A stretch of DNA of 64,000 bases from Fen-1308 sp035319125 (GTDB taxonomy: Bacteria > Nitrospirota > Thermodesulfovibrionia > Thermodesulfovibrionales > Dissulfurispiraceae). The translations under genes were made by a program, and so were the position numbers. Below are positions 1-8,656 of this stretch, piece by piece. The stretch spans positions 1-64,000 of the forward strand of contig DATHDG010000026.1 of NCBI GenBank assembly GCA_035319125.1. The letters are read 5' to 3'. The first letter of the stretch is position 1, and every line of letters starts with the position of its first letter. The notes under the pieces are model-generated. The model was not told the origin of the DNA and made no database searches. It worked only from the letters and a program-made list of their open reading frames with translations.

Positions 1-2
1 CA

Positions 3-796
3 TCGCTTATACCTATCGAATCTGGCAATAAAGTTAAGACAGATCGGAGGGATTCAAGAAAGCTAGCTCATCTACTGGAAAGTGGGATACTGAAAAAAGT
101 ATATGTCCTCAGTGAAGAGGATAGAGCTGACAGAGAGCTTGTGAGGACACGCCGACAGATCCTTGAGCACAGAAGCGATGTGATGAGGCAGATAAAGAGT
201 AAACTCTTGTTTTACGGCATAAAGCCGCCATTTAGAGCCAAACAGAGTTGGTCAAAGGCATTCATCAACTGGCTTAAAGAATTCACGTTTGAAAGAGATC
301 TTATGAGATTATCGTTTGATTATCTGATCGAACTTTACGAATATCTCACGTCTCAGCTCCGTAGAATCAGCAAGCAAATAATCTTGCTCGCCAAGAGCAG
401 AAAATACTGCAAGAGAGTTGATCTTCTCAAGAGTGTGCCGGGTATCGGCACATTAATAGCTATCGAAATTCTTGTAGAACTGCAAGATGTAAAACGTTTT
501 AGCAGTTCTGATAAGCTTGCAGCTTACATTGGCCTGACGCCATCAGAATTCTCGACAGGACAATATATACGTCAAGGCCGTATTACAAGATGTGGCAATA
601 AAAGAGTAAGGACAAGCCTTGTCGAAGCTTGCTGGCATGTCATAAATAAAGATCCTTTTCTGCAGCCAAGTATATCAGGCTAAAGAACACCAAGGGTAGC
701 AAAAGAGCAATTATTGCGATAGCTCGAAATCTTATAGTAAGGATTCGCAGAATCCTTCTAGATAATAAACCGTATGAGTTAAAGGCAGCTGCGTAA
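3..796 (+). pseudogene. IS110-family transposase, 5' cut by window and frameshifted
   Basis: An open frame runs from the window edge to a TAA at 681-683. It contains KTDRRDSRKLA (from about 30), the acidic segment of the N-terminal DEDD catalytic domain of IS110-type DNA recombinases. A C-terminal transposase_20 domain follows, with SVPGIGTLIAIEI and AAYIGLTPSEFSTG. After about position 664 the homology continues in another frame: AKYIRLKNTKGSKRAIIAIA runs from 665 to a TAA at 794-796. A one-base indel near 660-665 has therefore split the C-terminus, and the element is probably inactive. The true N-terminus lies outside the window. IS110 elements move through a circular intermediate guided by a structured RNA and have no classical inverted repeats. 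Family assignment is firm; the claim of inactivity rests on the frameshift being real. Confidence 0.85.
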
Positions 797-1060
797 TAGC
801 TTAGGCATAAACAAACGAGAGAGACAAGACTCCTTTTAAACTGGATTGACCGTGAGGTTCCACCTTGTAGCAGCTAAGCTGTTACGTTCAGGATACGGCA
901 ATCCAATAAATAAAGACCGGATAAGGCTCTTGTGGCCATTAGGACCACGAATAGGAGGCTGGGATAAGTCTTGTTATCGATCTTCTGAACAGGAGCGTAA
1001 ATTAATTTGCACTTGGGTTGACAATCTACATAGGAGGATGGCTGACTAGTAAATAATAAG
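797..1060 (+). ncRNA. Structured 3' tail of the IS110-like element, possible bridge/seekRNA region
   Basis: There is no convincing gene in the roughly 300 bases between the transposase end and the next gene. Two neat hairpins are visible. At 867-885, GTAGCAGC pairs with GCTGTTAC around a TAA loop, with one G-T wobble. At 932-948, GTGGCC pairs with GGaCCAC around ATTA, with one bulged A. In the IS1111 group of IS110 elements the guide (bridge or seek) RNA is encoded in a long non-coding stretch downstream of the recombinase, which would fit this position. That is inference: I cannot identify target- or donor-binding loops, and the exact right end of the element is not visible. Confidence 0.3.
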
Positions 1061-1077
1061 CAATGCTTCGATATTTC

Positions 1078-1090
1078 GGGCTACAAGCCC
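1078..1090. terminator. Short hairpin downstream of the response regulator gene
   Basis: GGGCT and AGCCC pair around ACA, directly beyond the 3' end of the minus-strand regulator gene. Neither side has a good T tract, so it is a weak terminator candidate. It could equally belong to the end of the IS element. Confidence 0.25.
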
Positions 1091-1108
1091 TTCGAGCTAA
1101 CTTATATA

Positions 1109-2449
1109 CTACTCCGATCCATACATCTTTATCTTCTCGAGCAGATTTTTATAGCTGATCTGCAGCAGTTCACATGCTTTGCTTTTGTTTCCATTAGTTC
1201 GCCTGAGAGCTTCTTTTATTTTCCTCTTCTCAACTTCTCTTATTGCATCTTTTATGGAAAGAGATTCCTTCTTTTCCTCAACCTCAAATTCCTGCAACAG
1301 TGTCCTCACAACATTTTCATCAATTGTATCTCCAGTAGACATGAGAACTGCCTTTCTTACCAGATTCTTGAGCTCGCGGACATTTCCTGGCCATCTATGG
1401 CTCATCAGCATGTCGAGTGCAGCATCAGAAACTTCGCGTATCTGTTTGTTCAGTTCGGTACATGCATCAAGAATGAATTTATTGACGAACAATGGGATAT
1501 CTTCAGTCCGCTCTCTTAACGGCGGCACGTTTATAATAAATTCACCAACTCTGTAATAAAGATCCTCTCTGAATCTCTTTGCGGCAATGCACTGCCTGAT
1601 ATCCAAATTAGTTGCAGCTATAACGCGCACATCTATTGGCACAGGGGTTGAGCAACCCAATGCATATATTCTCTTTTCATCAAGGACGCTCAACAGCTTG
1701 CCCTGTATGTGAAGCGGAATGTTCTCAATCTCATCTATAAAAATGGTGCCACCGTTGGCATTCTCAAAATAACCAGTCTTATGCCGGTCGGCCCCGGTAA
1801 AGGCTCCTTTCCTGTATCCAAAAAGCTCGCTCTCAAAGAGAGTGTCAGGAATAAGCCCCATATCCACCCTTACAAAGGACTTTCGCGCCCGATTGCTGGC
1901 AGAATGTATGGCGTTTGCCACAAATGTCTTGCCCGTGCCTGTTTCGCCCTGTATCACTACCGACAAGTTAGAACCTGCAACTTGGAGAATTTGAGTGATG
2001 ATCTTCTTTATGGCCGCACTGTTGCCGAAAGTTCTCTCCAATGAATGATCAAGAGCATCGCAGAAACGATCAAGTTCCAATTCAAGTTTGCGTCTTTCTA
2101 CCGCCCTCTTCAGCGTTATGATAAGCTTGTCAAAGTCCGGCGGCTTGACCGTGAAGTCATAAGCTCCTTTTTGAATAGCCTCCACTGCAGTGGGAATGTC
2201 ACCATGAGCCGTCATTATGATGATCGGCAGATGGGGATCGATCTCTTGCATTTCAACAAGCACCGACATGCCGTCTATGCCGGGCATTTTCAGGTCCAGC
2301 AGCACCGCCTCCGGCATTGCCTTTCTCGCGGCAGCAAGAGCCGTCGCCCCGTCCTTGGCCTCCACAACATCAAAACCTTCGTCTTTCAGCACATCTCCGA
2401 CAACAGCCCGCAGATCTTGGTCATCATCTACTATCAAAACCGTCTCCAT
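1109..2449 (-). CDS. Sigma-54-dependent response regulator (NtrC/AtoC type)
   Basis: This 446-residue protein has the full NtrC layout. The receiver domain (about 1-120) has acidic residues D8-D10, phospho-acceptor D52 in LLDLKMPG and K102. The AAA+ sigma-54 interaction domain has Walker A GETGTGKT (168-175), the sigma-54 contact loop GAFTGA (215-220) and Walker B FIDEI (237-241). A Fis-type helix-turn-helix sits at the C-terminus (NGNKSKACELLQIS onward). It would activate RpoN promoters when phosphorylated. The start overlaps the end of the upstream kinase gene by 26 bases, so the two are co-translated and the kinase is the obvious partner. No sigma-54 promoter was found nearby by eye, so the target is unknown; the adjacent peptide/TonB genes are a guess. 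Confidence 0.93.
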   Translation of the reverse strand: METVLIVDDDQDLRAVVGDVLKDEGFDVVEAKDGATALAAARKAMPEAVLLDLKMPGIDGMSVLVEMQEIDPHLPIIIMTAHGDIPTAVEAIQKGAYDFTVKPPDFDKLIITLKRAVERRKLELELDRFCDALDHSLERTFGNSAAIKKIITQILQVAGSNLSVVIQGETGTGKTFVANAIHSASNRARKSFVRVDMGLIPDTLFESELFGYRKGAFTGADRHKTGYFENANGGTIFIDEIENIPLHIQGKLLSVLDEKRIYALGCSTPVPIDVRVIAATNLDIRQCIAAKRFREDLYYRVGEFIINVPPLRERTEDIPLFVNKFILDACTELNKQIREVSDAALDMLMSHRWPGNVRELKNLVRKAVLMSTGDTIDENVVRTLLQEFEVEEKKESLSIKDAIREVEKRKIKEALRRTNGNKSKACELLQISYKNLLEKIKMYGSE

Positions 2450-3980
2450 CTATCCCCCTTGCCGCATAATCTTCTGCCCTGATCTTCAACTCGGCCTTCG
2501 GCAAATAAACTCTGAACTCCGTGCCTGAACCAAAATCTGATCTCACGCATATATGTCCGTGGTGCCGTTCAACAATCCCGTATACTATAGAAAGCCCCAA
2601 GCCGGTGCCTTTTCCAACTTCCTTTGTTGTAAAAAATGGATCGAAAATCTTATCCTTGATCCCTTCGCTGATTCCATTGCCCGTATCTCTAACAGAAATA
2701 AGTGCAAATTTCCCGTGCTCCGCCATACAGCTGTCATCTCTGGTATCCACTTGATCCATGCTTATAGTCAAGCTTCCGCCGGTTGGCATAGCATCCCGCG
2801 CATTGGCCACAAGATTCAAAAAAATCTGCTTCAGCTGAACCGTATCGGCCATGACAACTATATGGTTGCTGTGCTTCACAATCTTGAAGCTTATACCATC
2901 ACCTATCATACCCTCAATTGTAGGAATCATATCGTCCACAACTGAGCATACATCCACAGGATAAGATTGCGAATCCCGCCCCTGCCCAAAAGCCATAAGA
3001 CCCTGCACGAGCGACTTAGCCTTGGTAACAGAGTTGTCCATCCGGGATATATAATTATACAGCGTGTCATCCTTTGATATCCTTTTCTGCATCGCAAAAA
3101 GCGATGCCTGCACTGTAGTTAGTATATTGTTGAAATCGTGTGCGATGCCGCGCGCCAGTGTCCCTACGGCATCCATTTTTTGCGAGTGTCTCAGCTGCTT
3201 TTCCAGATTTAGCGCCTCTTCATCACGTCTTTTCAAATTGTCGGTCATTGAATTAAAAGCCTCAGCAAGCCTTCCGATCTCATCGGAAGTTATCACTGAG
3301 ACTCTATTGATTTCCTTACCTTCACCAATCATCCGGACCTCTTGCGTAAGAATCGTCAGCGGTCTCAGAACACGACGGATCGAGATAAATAGCAGTACAG
3401 TACCGATGGTTATGAAAATAAGTGCAAGCACCAACGTATGTTCGGCGATGTTTCTTGTCCCTCTGGACATATCTGATGAGTCCAGATAGATCTTTATGAA
3501 GCCAATGTTCTTCTTCTCAGCACTAGCCTGAGATGTGAAATACATTGATTCCCAGCCGTTTGGCATCTGCTCCATAATAACAGGCTCGACAAACTCCATT
3601 ATAGTGTCAGGAACCGGCTTAGTAGTCCCCCTATCTCTCCTTATGAGTTCTTTGCCGTCTGCATTATAGACCGAGACAGATAATACCTCTGGCTGACCCA
3701 TTGCATTGGTTACTGCCTCATTCATCATTTCTTTGCTCTCAGAAAAAAGGCCGGTTCGAACGCTATCTGCAAGAAAAGCTGCAATTGTCTTGCCTTTTGA
3801 CTCAAGTGCCCGTTTTTCGTTAGACACCTGATATAGCACAAAATAAAGAGTAGAAAAAAAGGCTATGGCGACAAATATGGTTACGAAAATGCTGAAGACC
3901 TTTAGGGTAAAAGATTCCTGCACTTTAAAACGCTTAAGGCGTTCTACAATCCTGCTTATTAAGCTTAGTTTCTCTATCAT
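2424..3980 (-). CDS. Membrane sensor histidine kinase
   Basis: This 518-residue kinase has a first membrane segment at about 28-50, a periplasmic sensor region of about 130 residues, a second membrane segment at about 181-201, a HAMP linker (about 200-252), an H-box GIAHDFNNILTT with H281, and an ATPase domain with NLVANARDAM, DTGNGI and GTGLGLSIVYGI. The HDFNN type of H-box is typical of kinases paired with NtrC-class regulators, and such a regulator follows in an overlapping frame. Its own start overlaps the end of the ABC_sub_bind gene by 4 bases, so all three proteins are made from one transcript. This suggests that the periplasmic binding protein presents a ligand to this kinase. The ligand cannot be read from sequence. 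Confidence 0.93.
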   Translation of the reverse strand: MIEKLSLISRIVERLKRFKVQESFTLKVFSIFVTIFVAIAFFSTLYFVLYQVSNEKRALESKGKTIAAFLADSVRTGLFSESKEMMNEAVTNAMGQPEVLSVSVYNADGKELIRRDRGTTKPVPDTIMEFVEPVIMEQMPNGWESMYFTSQASAEKKNIGFIKIYLDSSDMSRGTRNIAEHTLVLALIFITIGTVLLFISIRRVLRPLTILTQEVRMIGEGKEINRVSVITSDEIGRLAEAFNSMTDNLKRRDEEALNLEKQLRHSQKMDAVGTLARGIAHDFNNILTTVQASLFAMQKRISKDDTLYNYISRMDNSVTKAKSLVQGLMAFGQGRDSQSYPVDVCSVVDDMIPTIEGMIGDGISFKIVKHSNHIVVMADTVQLKQIFLNLVANARDAMPTGGSLTISMDQVDTRDDSCMAEHGKFALISVRDTGNGISEGIKDKIFDPFFTTKEVGKGTGLGLSIVYGIVERHHGHICVRSDFGSGTEFRVYLPKAELKIRAEDYAARGIDGDGFDSR

Positions 3981-4903
3981 TTGACGAGCACGCTTTTATT
4001 GGCGATTGCTGCAGGAATATTTATCTTCAGCTTCTGAGCAATCTTCAGGTTTATATACAATATCTTCTTTCTCGCATACATATGTACTGGCCTGCTCTCT
4101 GATCGGAGCATTGCCTTACGTGCTATCTCTCCGGCCTGCGCACCGAGATCAAAGGGATCAACAGCGATAGCAGCAAATGCCCCAATTTCAACATATTTTT
4201 CTGAGAAAGTGAATATCGGCACGCCGGTACTGAAAGAAAATTGAAGGAAACCACTTACGTTTTCCCTATTTATCACCGTCACATCCGGAAGCATCACCAG
4301 AACATCGATGCGGCCCTTCAAGCTATTTAAAAGTGATATCACATCCTTGCTTTCAGATACTTGCAGGGCTAATATTTCCAAACCATGACCGGATGCGTAC
4401 CTTAAAGCTCTTTCAACAAAATACGATGAATGTCTAAAATCATAAATTACCCCGATGCGCTTCGCTGCCGGTAAAACTTCCATAATCGTTTGCACCTGCA
4501 TTTCCGGAGCAATGAGCATATTGATACCGGAAATATTTTTTAGTTCCTGATCGGAACCGGTCACAGCTGTTGCCATAGTATAAAACAGCGGAATGTTTTG
4601 AATATTCTTTACTTTTGCAAGTGCGTCAACACCAATTGCCAGCACACCGTCCGGATTGGTGCGGTGTATAATGCCGACAATGTCCCGCCTGTCTGCACCT
4701 GTAATGATAACGTCCGCAATGTTGCACCTGCAGGTGCTTTCGAATCCGGCTCTGGCTTCGTTGAACGGCTTTATATCGGCACTCTGAACGACTATAAACT
4801 CCGGCACGGCAGCCGGGCATGGCACCCCGGTAGCCGCTATCAAGACGGATAACAGCGCAATTTTGAAACAGTATTTATGCAATGACAGTAGTGTCCGACG
4901 CAT
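3977..4903 (-). CDS. Periplasmic ABC_sub_bind (PF04392-type) substrate-binding protein
   Basis: A 308-residue protein with an N-terminal signal peptide (hydrophobic ALLSVLIAATGV, likely cleavage near PCPAA) and a two-lobed fold of the ABC_sub_bind family. Recognisable segments are NPDGVLAIGVDALAKV, LPAAKRIGVIYDFRHSSYF and GAFAAIAVDPFDLGAQAGEIA. Members bind amino acids or other small ligands and normally sit beside a permease and ATPase. Here there is no transporter; the gene is tied by a 4-base overlap to a sensor kinase instead. That favours a role as extracytoplasmic sensor subunit rather than uptake. The ATG used has only a weak AGGA ahead of it, so the exact start is moderately certain. 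Confidence 0.85.
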   Translation of the reverse strand: MRRTLLSLHKYCFKIALLSVLIAATGVPCPAAVPEFIVVQSADIKPFNEARAGFESTCRCNIADVIITGADRRDIVGIIHRTNPDGVLAIGVDALAKVKNIQNIPLFYTMATAVTGSDQELKNISGINMLIAPEMQVQTIMEVLPAAKRIGVIYDFRHSSYFVERALRYASGHGLEILALQVSESKDVISLLNSLKGRIDVLVMLPDVTVINRENVSGFLQFSFSTGVPIFTFSEKYVEIGAFAAIAVDPFDLGAQAGEIARKAMLRSESRPVHMYARKKILYINLKIAQKLKINIPAAIANKSVLVK

Positions 4904-5061
4904 CGTCCTGAGTTACTGGATCTCACCGCGTAACAGCAATGCTTACAATTACAGAATGTCTAAATCAGTTATAACATTTTGCATCGGACTTTGCATCATT
5001 ATTTTGAATCAGCTGCCGCGATACTTCAAAGGCAAGCAGTTTGGAATCAGGAGTAGCACAA

Positions 5062-6349
5062 TTACACGCTGTATCTCAAATCCTGTTTAACAAGCGCTTC
5101 GAGGCAGGCGTCATAATACGGCTTTTTGCAATCTACGCTGACAAGATTGCCGTTGCGGACGAGCTTCATATACCGGCAGCCGCTAAAGCATAGCGGCAAA
5201 TATTTGCAAGCAATGCATTCCTCATTCTTCCAGTTGTCGAGGTTGTACATGCCGCCATTGTCGGCAATTCCCACCCGAACATTGCCGGTAATGAAATCCT
5301 TCCTGTCGAAGAAACCGGTGCATTTATAGATATTGCCATCGTAATTTATAACGTGCCTGTTATGCAAATCAATGGCGCAGACAGCGGGCTGAACCCCGCC
5401 CGTCTTGAAGCCGCGCTTCATGATCTCCTCGCGCAAATATAGACTTGCCTCATAGATCCATGGTTCGTTAGGAGACATGCACGAGCCGGTCATCTCGCGT
5501 TGGGCGTATTCGGAAGTCTCTCCGAAGACAGGATCGAACTTCACGCCAAGATTTTTTCCGGAGTTATGCCTTCATCCATAAGATAACCGAGCAGTTTCGG
5601 AATTTCCCGGTAATTCGCCTCGGTAAAATTGCCGCCGATGTTGACATCGATCATACCGCAGACTGCTTTGAGATTCGCAACGATCTGCTGGAAGCTGTCG
5701 CCACCCGATCTGAAGGGCCGTGAAAGATTAGGGATGGCCTCCGGTCCGTCGAGCGTGATGCTTGCCTCTTTCAAACCAAGCGGCTTCAATTTTTCAACTA
5801 TCGCCGGGGTAAGCAGCGTGCCGTTGGTAACGAACTGGAACATGAATTCTATTCCTTTTCGAGCGGCTATGCATTTGAGCCGTTCGGCCATCGAGGCTAC
5901 AAGCCCAGCACTCAACAGCGGCTCTCCGCCGTAAAAGGTGACATTAAGTAACTTCCTGTCTTTTGAAAGGTTCTTCTCAATGAACTCGATAACATGATCT
6001 GCCGTATCAGGGCTCATGTAATGCTTGCCCTTCCTGCTTCATTCGAAACAATAAGTGCAGGCGAGATTGCAGTCGAGGTTCATTGCGACGATGACGGACA
6101 GCTTCGGATCGATCTCATTCAGCTCGTCGATGTACTTTAAGAGCTCCTGTTTCTCTTCTTCATGATCGTTTACGAGAAAGCCAAGCCCGGTAAGGGTTTG
6201 TTTATCTCATCTCCTATGTTGCCACTTTCGATATTAGTCAGAATAGAGTTTTCTATCTGAATGACAGAAGCCACTTTGGTCGAAAAGAGGATTACAGAAT
6301 CAGGGTTATTATAATCCGAGAAAATAAGGCAGTAGGTCGATAATCTCAT
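5062..6349 (-). pseudogene. Radical SAM/SPASM peptide maturase, broken by two frameshifts and a TGA
   Basis: Three frames must be joined to give one family-like protein. Frame one starts at ATG 6349 (MRLSTYCLIFSDYNN) and carries the family N-terminus until about 6195. After a one-base shift, frame two continues with TGLGFLVNDHEEEK to the cluster motif CNLACTYCFE, is interrupted by TGA at 6041-6039, then resumes as SRKGKHYMSPDTAD with YGGEPLL. A second shift near 5545 (KILGVKFDP split at TTGGCG) leads to the SPASM domain with CIACKYLPLCFSGCR, ending at 5062. The CxxxCxxC binds the SAM 4Fe-4S cluster; SPASM binds auxiliary clusters. The TGA replaces what is usually a Gly codon after CFE. With two additional frameshifts this is most likely a decayed gene, unless all three are assembly errors. 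It lies 58 bases downstream of a small Cys-Cys peptide gene, its likely substrate. Confidence 0.85.
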
Positions 6350-6407
6350 AGAATCATTCTAAGGATTGCATGGAGAGGATAAAAACTTCTCCACCAAGCC
6401 CTGCCTG

Positions 6408-6506
6408 TTAAGCCTTGACGATAGGCGTACCTGTCTTGCAACAAGTCATCATGACCACATCTTTCTTTGTCACACCGGATTTCAGGACAATAATCTTTTT
6501 CTTCAT
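6408..6506 (-). CDS. 32-residue Cys-Cys peptide, likely radical SAM maturase precursor
   Basis: A very small gene with an excellent ribosome site: GAGGAGG sits 5 bases before ATG 6506. The peptide begins MKKKIIVLKSG, has a middle VTKKDVVMM, then TCCKTGTP, and ends IVKA before a TAA at 6408-6410. It is Lys-rich with an adjacent Cys pair and no hydrophobic signal core. It lies just upstream of, and on the same strand as, a radical SAM/SPASM maturase, the usual arrangement for a ribosomally made, post-translationally modified peptide. It recalls the putative geopeptide class (short leader plus Cys-rich core next to a SPASM enzyme), but I cannot confirm family membership. The start codon, spacing and ribosome site are seen directly; the function is inferred from context. 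Confidence 0.7.
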   Translation of the reverse strand: MKKKIIVLKSGVTKKDVVMMTCCKTGTPIVKA

Positions 6507-6577
6507 AGACACCTCCTCATTGGAGATTAGTATGTCAAGCAAATGGTATTACATTTTGCCATCGATTGCAATCTATA

Positions 6578-8473
6578 TTAGAATTTATATCTGAGTCCGC
6601 CCTCGGCCCATCTCCCCGCATTACGATACCAGTCGATCATATACTGATTTGCATTTAATAGATTATGCGCAGTCAGGAATGCCTCAATCTTTCGATCCCT
6701 GTTCTTGTAGATCGTTTTTATCATGTTCAGATCTAAAATAAAGTTGGAATATTCGGAGTTGTGGTAATCCCCCGTATTCCACCACACATAACGTCCTTTG
6801 AGTTGCGCCTTGAAGCTTTTATTGTCCTCATAGGTCAAGGCGACATCATAAGTATATTTCGGTATCGTTAATATCACTGTATCCATCTCTCTATCTCTCG
6901 CACTGATATATGTAGTGCCGGCCGAAAATGTTGTATTGCATACCGGCACCGTCCTTATCTCGACCTCGAAGCCCTGCCGCCTTTGCCTTCCCTGATTGAC
7001 GGTCTTATCTACAAGACCATCGCCGTCCGTGTCGACAAAAGCTAGGACATCCTTCAAGTCATGCCGAAAAAGAGAAAACTTTACCCAAACATATTTCAGC
7101 TCGCCACTTTCAGCGCCAACCTGGTATGACATAACCCTTTCGACTTTAAGATTCGGATTCGGGTAAATACCAACACCCGAACCGAATGTGTCGGCCAGAG
7201 CCGGGATATTGAAACCCCTTGTAAATGTAGCCCGAAGGATCGTCTTTTTTGTCAGCATATATGTTGCGCCAATGCTGGGGCTCAGGAAATTGCCGTTCTG
7301 ATTCGTATCTTCATAACGCACGCCAGGTGTTATAGCGAAATCTCCGAGTGTTATCGTATCGTTGACAAAAAGCGCCCATCTTGTAAGGCGCTGCTTCCCG
7401 TCCAGCAGGAAGTTGGATTTCACTGTTCCATCATTGTAATCGGAACCTAAAACAATGGTTTGCTCATTCAGTTTCCATACGATCTTTGCGCTGCCACCAT
7501 AGTTCCTCTCGTCATTGACTGCAGCAGTAAACAAATCGCCCGTACTTAGAACGTTATAAAATATATTTTGCCGCGCTCTTTGGGCATAAGCTAACATGTC
7601 AAAGAGCAGATTATGCGTCAATCTGGATGTCAAAGAGATAGTACCAAAATATTGTTCAGTTCTGTCTGTATCTTTTTCATCAAATTCCCTGAAATCTCCC
7701 CTGTCTCTGTGACTCTTGAGGTAAAACAGACTTGAGCTGATATCTGTAGAGGGTAAAACCGCATAAGTCAATTTCCCATATATATTATTGTTAAGGACAG
7801 ACGATCCGAATCTCAGGCCGTCGGAATGGATGCCACCTGCAGTCAGATAAAGTCCAAGATCACCCGTTTTCCCGCTGATCTCTGCACAGTAATCTTCGGT
7901 ATTGCTCGAACCATAAGATATGGAAGCGGTTCCATGTAGGCCCTTGTCCGGCGGGTTCTTCGTTATTAAGTTGATGACTCCGCCGAGGGCCGAGCCCCAC
8001 GTTGAGGACGCCGGACCTTTGATTATCTCGATCTTCTCGATCATCTGGACGGGGATTAGTCCAATATCGGAATTATTGGACGAAAAAGAATTCTGTATAA
8101 TGCCGTCTATAAGGACAAGGACATGTCGCTGATCGGAGCCCTGAATAAATGCTGTAGCGATATTTCCAGGTGTGGCGGGTGCAAACCATACCTGCACTCC
8201 GTTAATAGTATTAAGCACCTCCGCCAGTGAGCGCGCGTTCATGCGCTCAATGTCAGCAGCGGTGACAACTGTCATATTCTCGGCAACGCGCGATATGGGC
8301 TTGAGACTCCTCGTGGACGAAACTACCTGCAGCTCATCTTCCTTGAAATACATCAGGAGGAAATTCTTCTCCTCCTCGGTCTGCTCTGCAACTGAGATGC
8401 ATGGAGACACAACCCATGGCAGCATGATTGCAAACAGCAATTGTAAGATTCTTAGCGACAAGTTTCTATACAT
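6578..8473 (-). CDS. TonB-dependent outer-membrane receptor (BtuB/colicin-receptor like)
   Basis: About 631 residues: a signal peptide (LQLLFAIMLPWVVSP), a TonB-box-like segment DELQVVSSTR, a plug domain (VTAADIERMNARSLAEVLNT, GSDQRHVLVLIDGI, IEIIKGPASSTWGSALGGVI) and a 22-strand type barrel ending in an aromatic residue (GGLRYKF). It would take up a scarce ligand such as a metal chelate, corrinoid or peptide using TonB energy. The start at 8473 is chosen because GGGAGGGG lies 8 bases upstream; ATGs at 8479 and 8515 are alternatives. No cobalamin-riboswitch motif was seen in the 180 bases upstream. The receptor lies 71 bases ahead of the Cys-Cys peptide gene, so a link between the two is plausible. 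No tonB, exbB or exbD is in the window. Confidence 0.92.
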   Translation of the reverse strand: MYRNLSLRILQLLFAIMLPWVVSPCISVAEQTEEEKNFLLMYFKEDELQVVSSTRSLKPISRVAENMTVVTAADIERMNARSLAEVLNTINGVQVWFAPATPGNIATAFIQGSDQRHVLVLIDGIIQNSFSSNNSDIGLIPVQMIEKIEIIKGPASSTWGSALGGVINLITKNPPDKGLHGTASISYGSSNTEDYCAEISGKTGDLGLYLTAGGIHSDGLRFGSSVLNNNIYGKLTYAVLPSTDISSSLFYLKSHRDRGDFREFDEKDTDRTEQYFGTISLTSRLTHNLLFDMLAYAQRARQNIFYNVLSTGDLFTAAVNDERNYGGSAKIVWKLNEQTIVLGSDYNDGTVKSNFLLDGKQRLTRWALFVNDTITLGDFAITPGVRYEDTNQNGNFLSPSIGATYMLTKKTILRATFTRGFNIPALADTFGSGVGIYPNPNLKVERVMSYQVGAESGELKYVWVKFSLFRHDLKDVLAFVDTDGDGLVDKTVNQGRQRRQGFEVEIRTVPVCNTTFSAGTTYISARDREMDTVILTIPKYTYDVALTYEDNKSFKAQLKGRYVWWNTGDYHNSEYSNFILDLNMIKTIYKNRDRKIEAFLTAHNLLNANQYMIDWYRNAGRWAEGGLRYKF

Positions 8474-8568
8474 ATGCATAACCCCTCCCAATTTTTCCCG
8501 CCGATATAATGGCACATGACAACGAAAGAAGAGACAACTGTTGAGTGGATTAGCTTATGATTTTATAA

Positions 8569-8594
8569 ATTATACATCCGACACGTGCAGGCAA
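8569..8594 (-). promoter_or_regulatory. Possible promoter for the TonB receptor gene
   Basis: A perfect minus-strand TATAAT at 8574-8569 is preceded by TTGCCT at 8594-8589, but the spacer is only 14 bases. The -10 match is good and the -35 is doubtful. Confidence 0.25.
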
Positions 8595-8656
8595 CATATC
8601 AGAGACTTTCCCAGGCATCTCATATTCCCTTCAGCGCTACACTCAGATGAACAACA

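Noticed and set aside
846..1049. 67-residue ORF behind the transposase
   Set aside because: No ribosome site, biased composition without a family pattern, and it overlaps both hairpins of the element's tail.
6039..6041. TGA after CNLACTYCFE read as selenocysteine in the maturase
   Set aside because: The genome seems to use Sec, and a weak AGGGC/GCCCT stem follows, but the position is usually Gly, the stem has a 13-base loop, and the gene also has two frameshifts. A nonsense mutation is simpler.
8516..8656. Cobalamin riboswitch ahead of the TonB receptor
   Set aside because: The conserved B12-box and paired elements could not be found on the minus strand.
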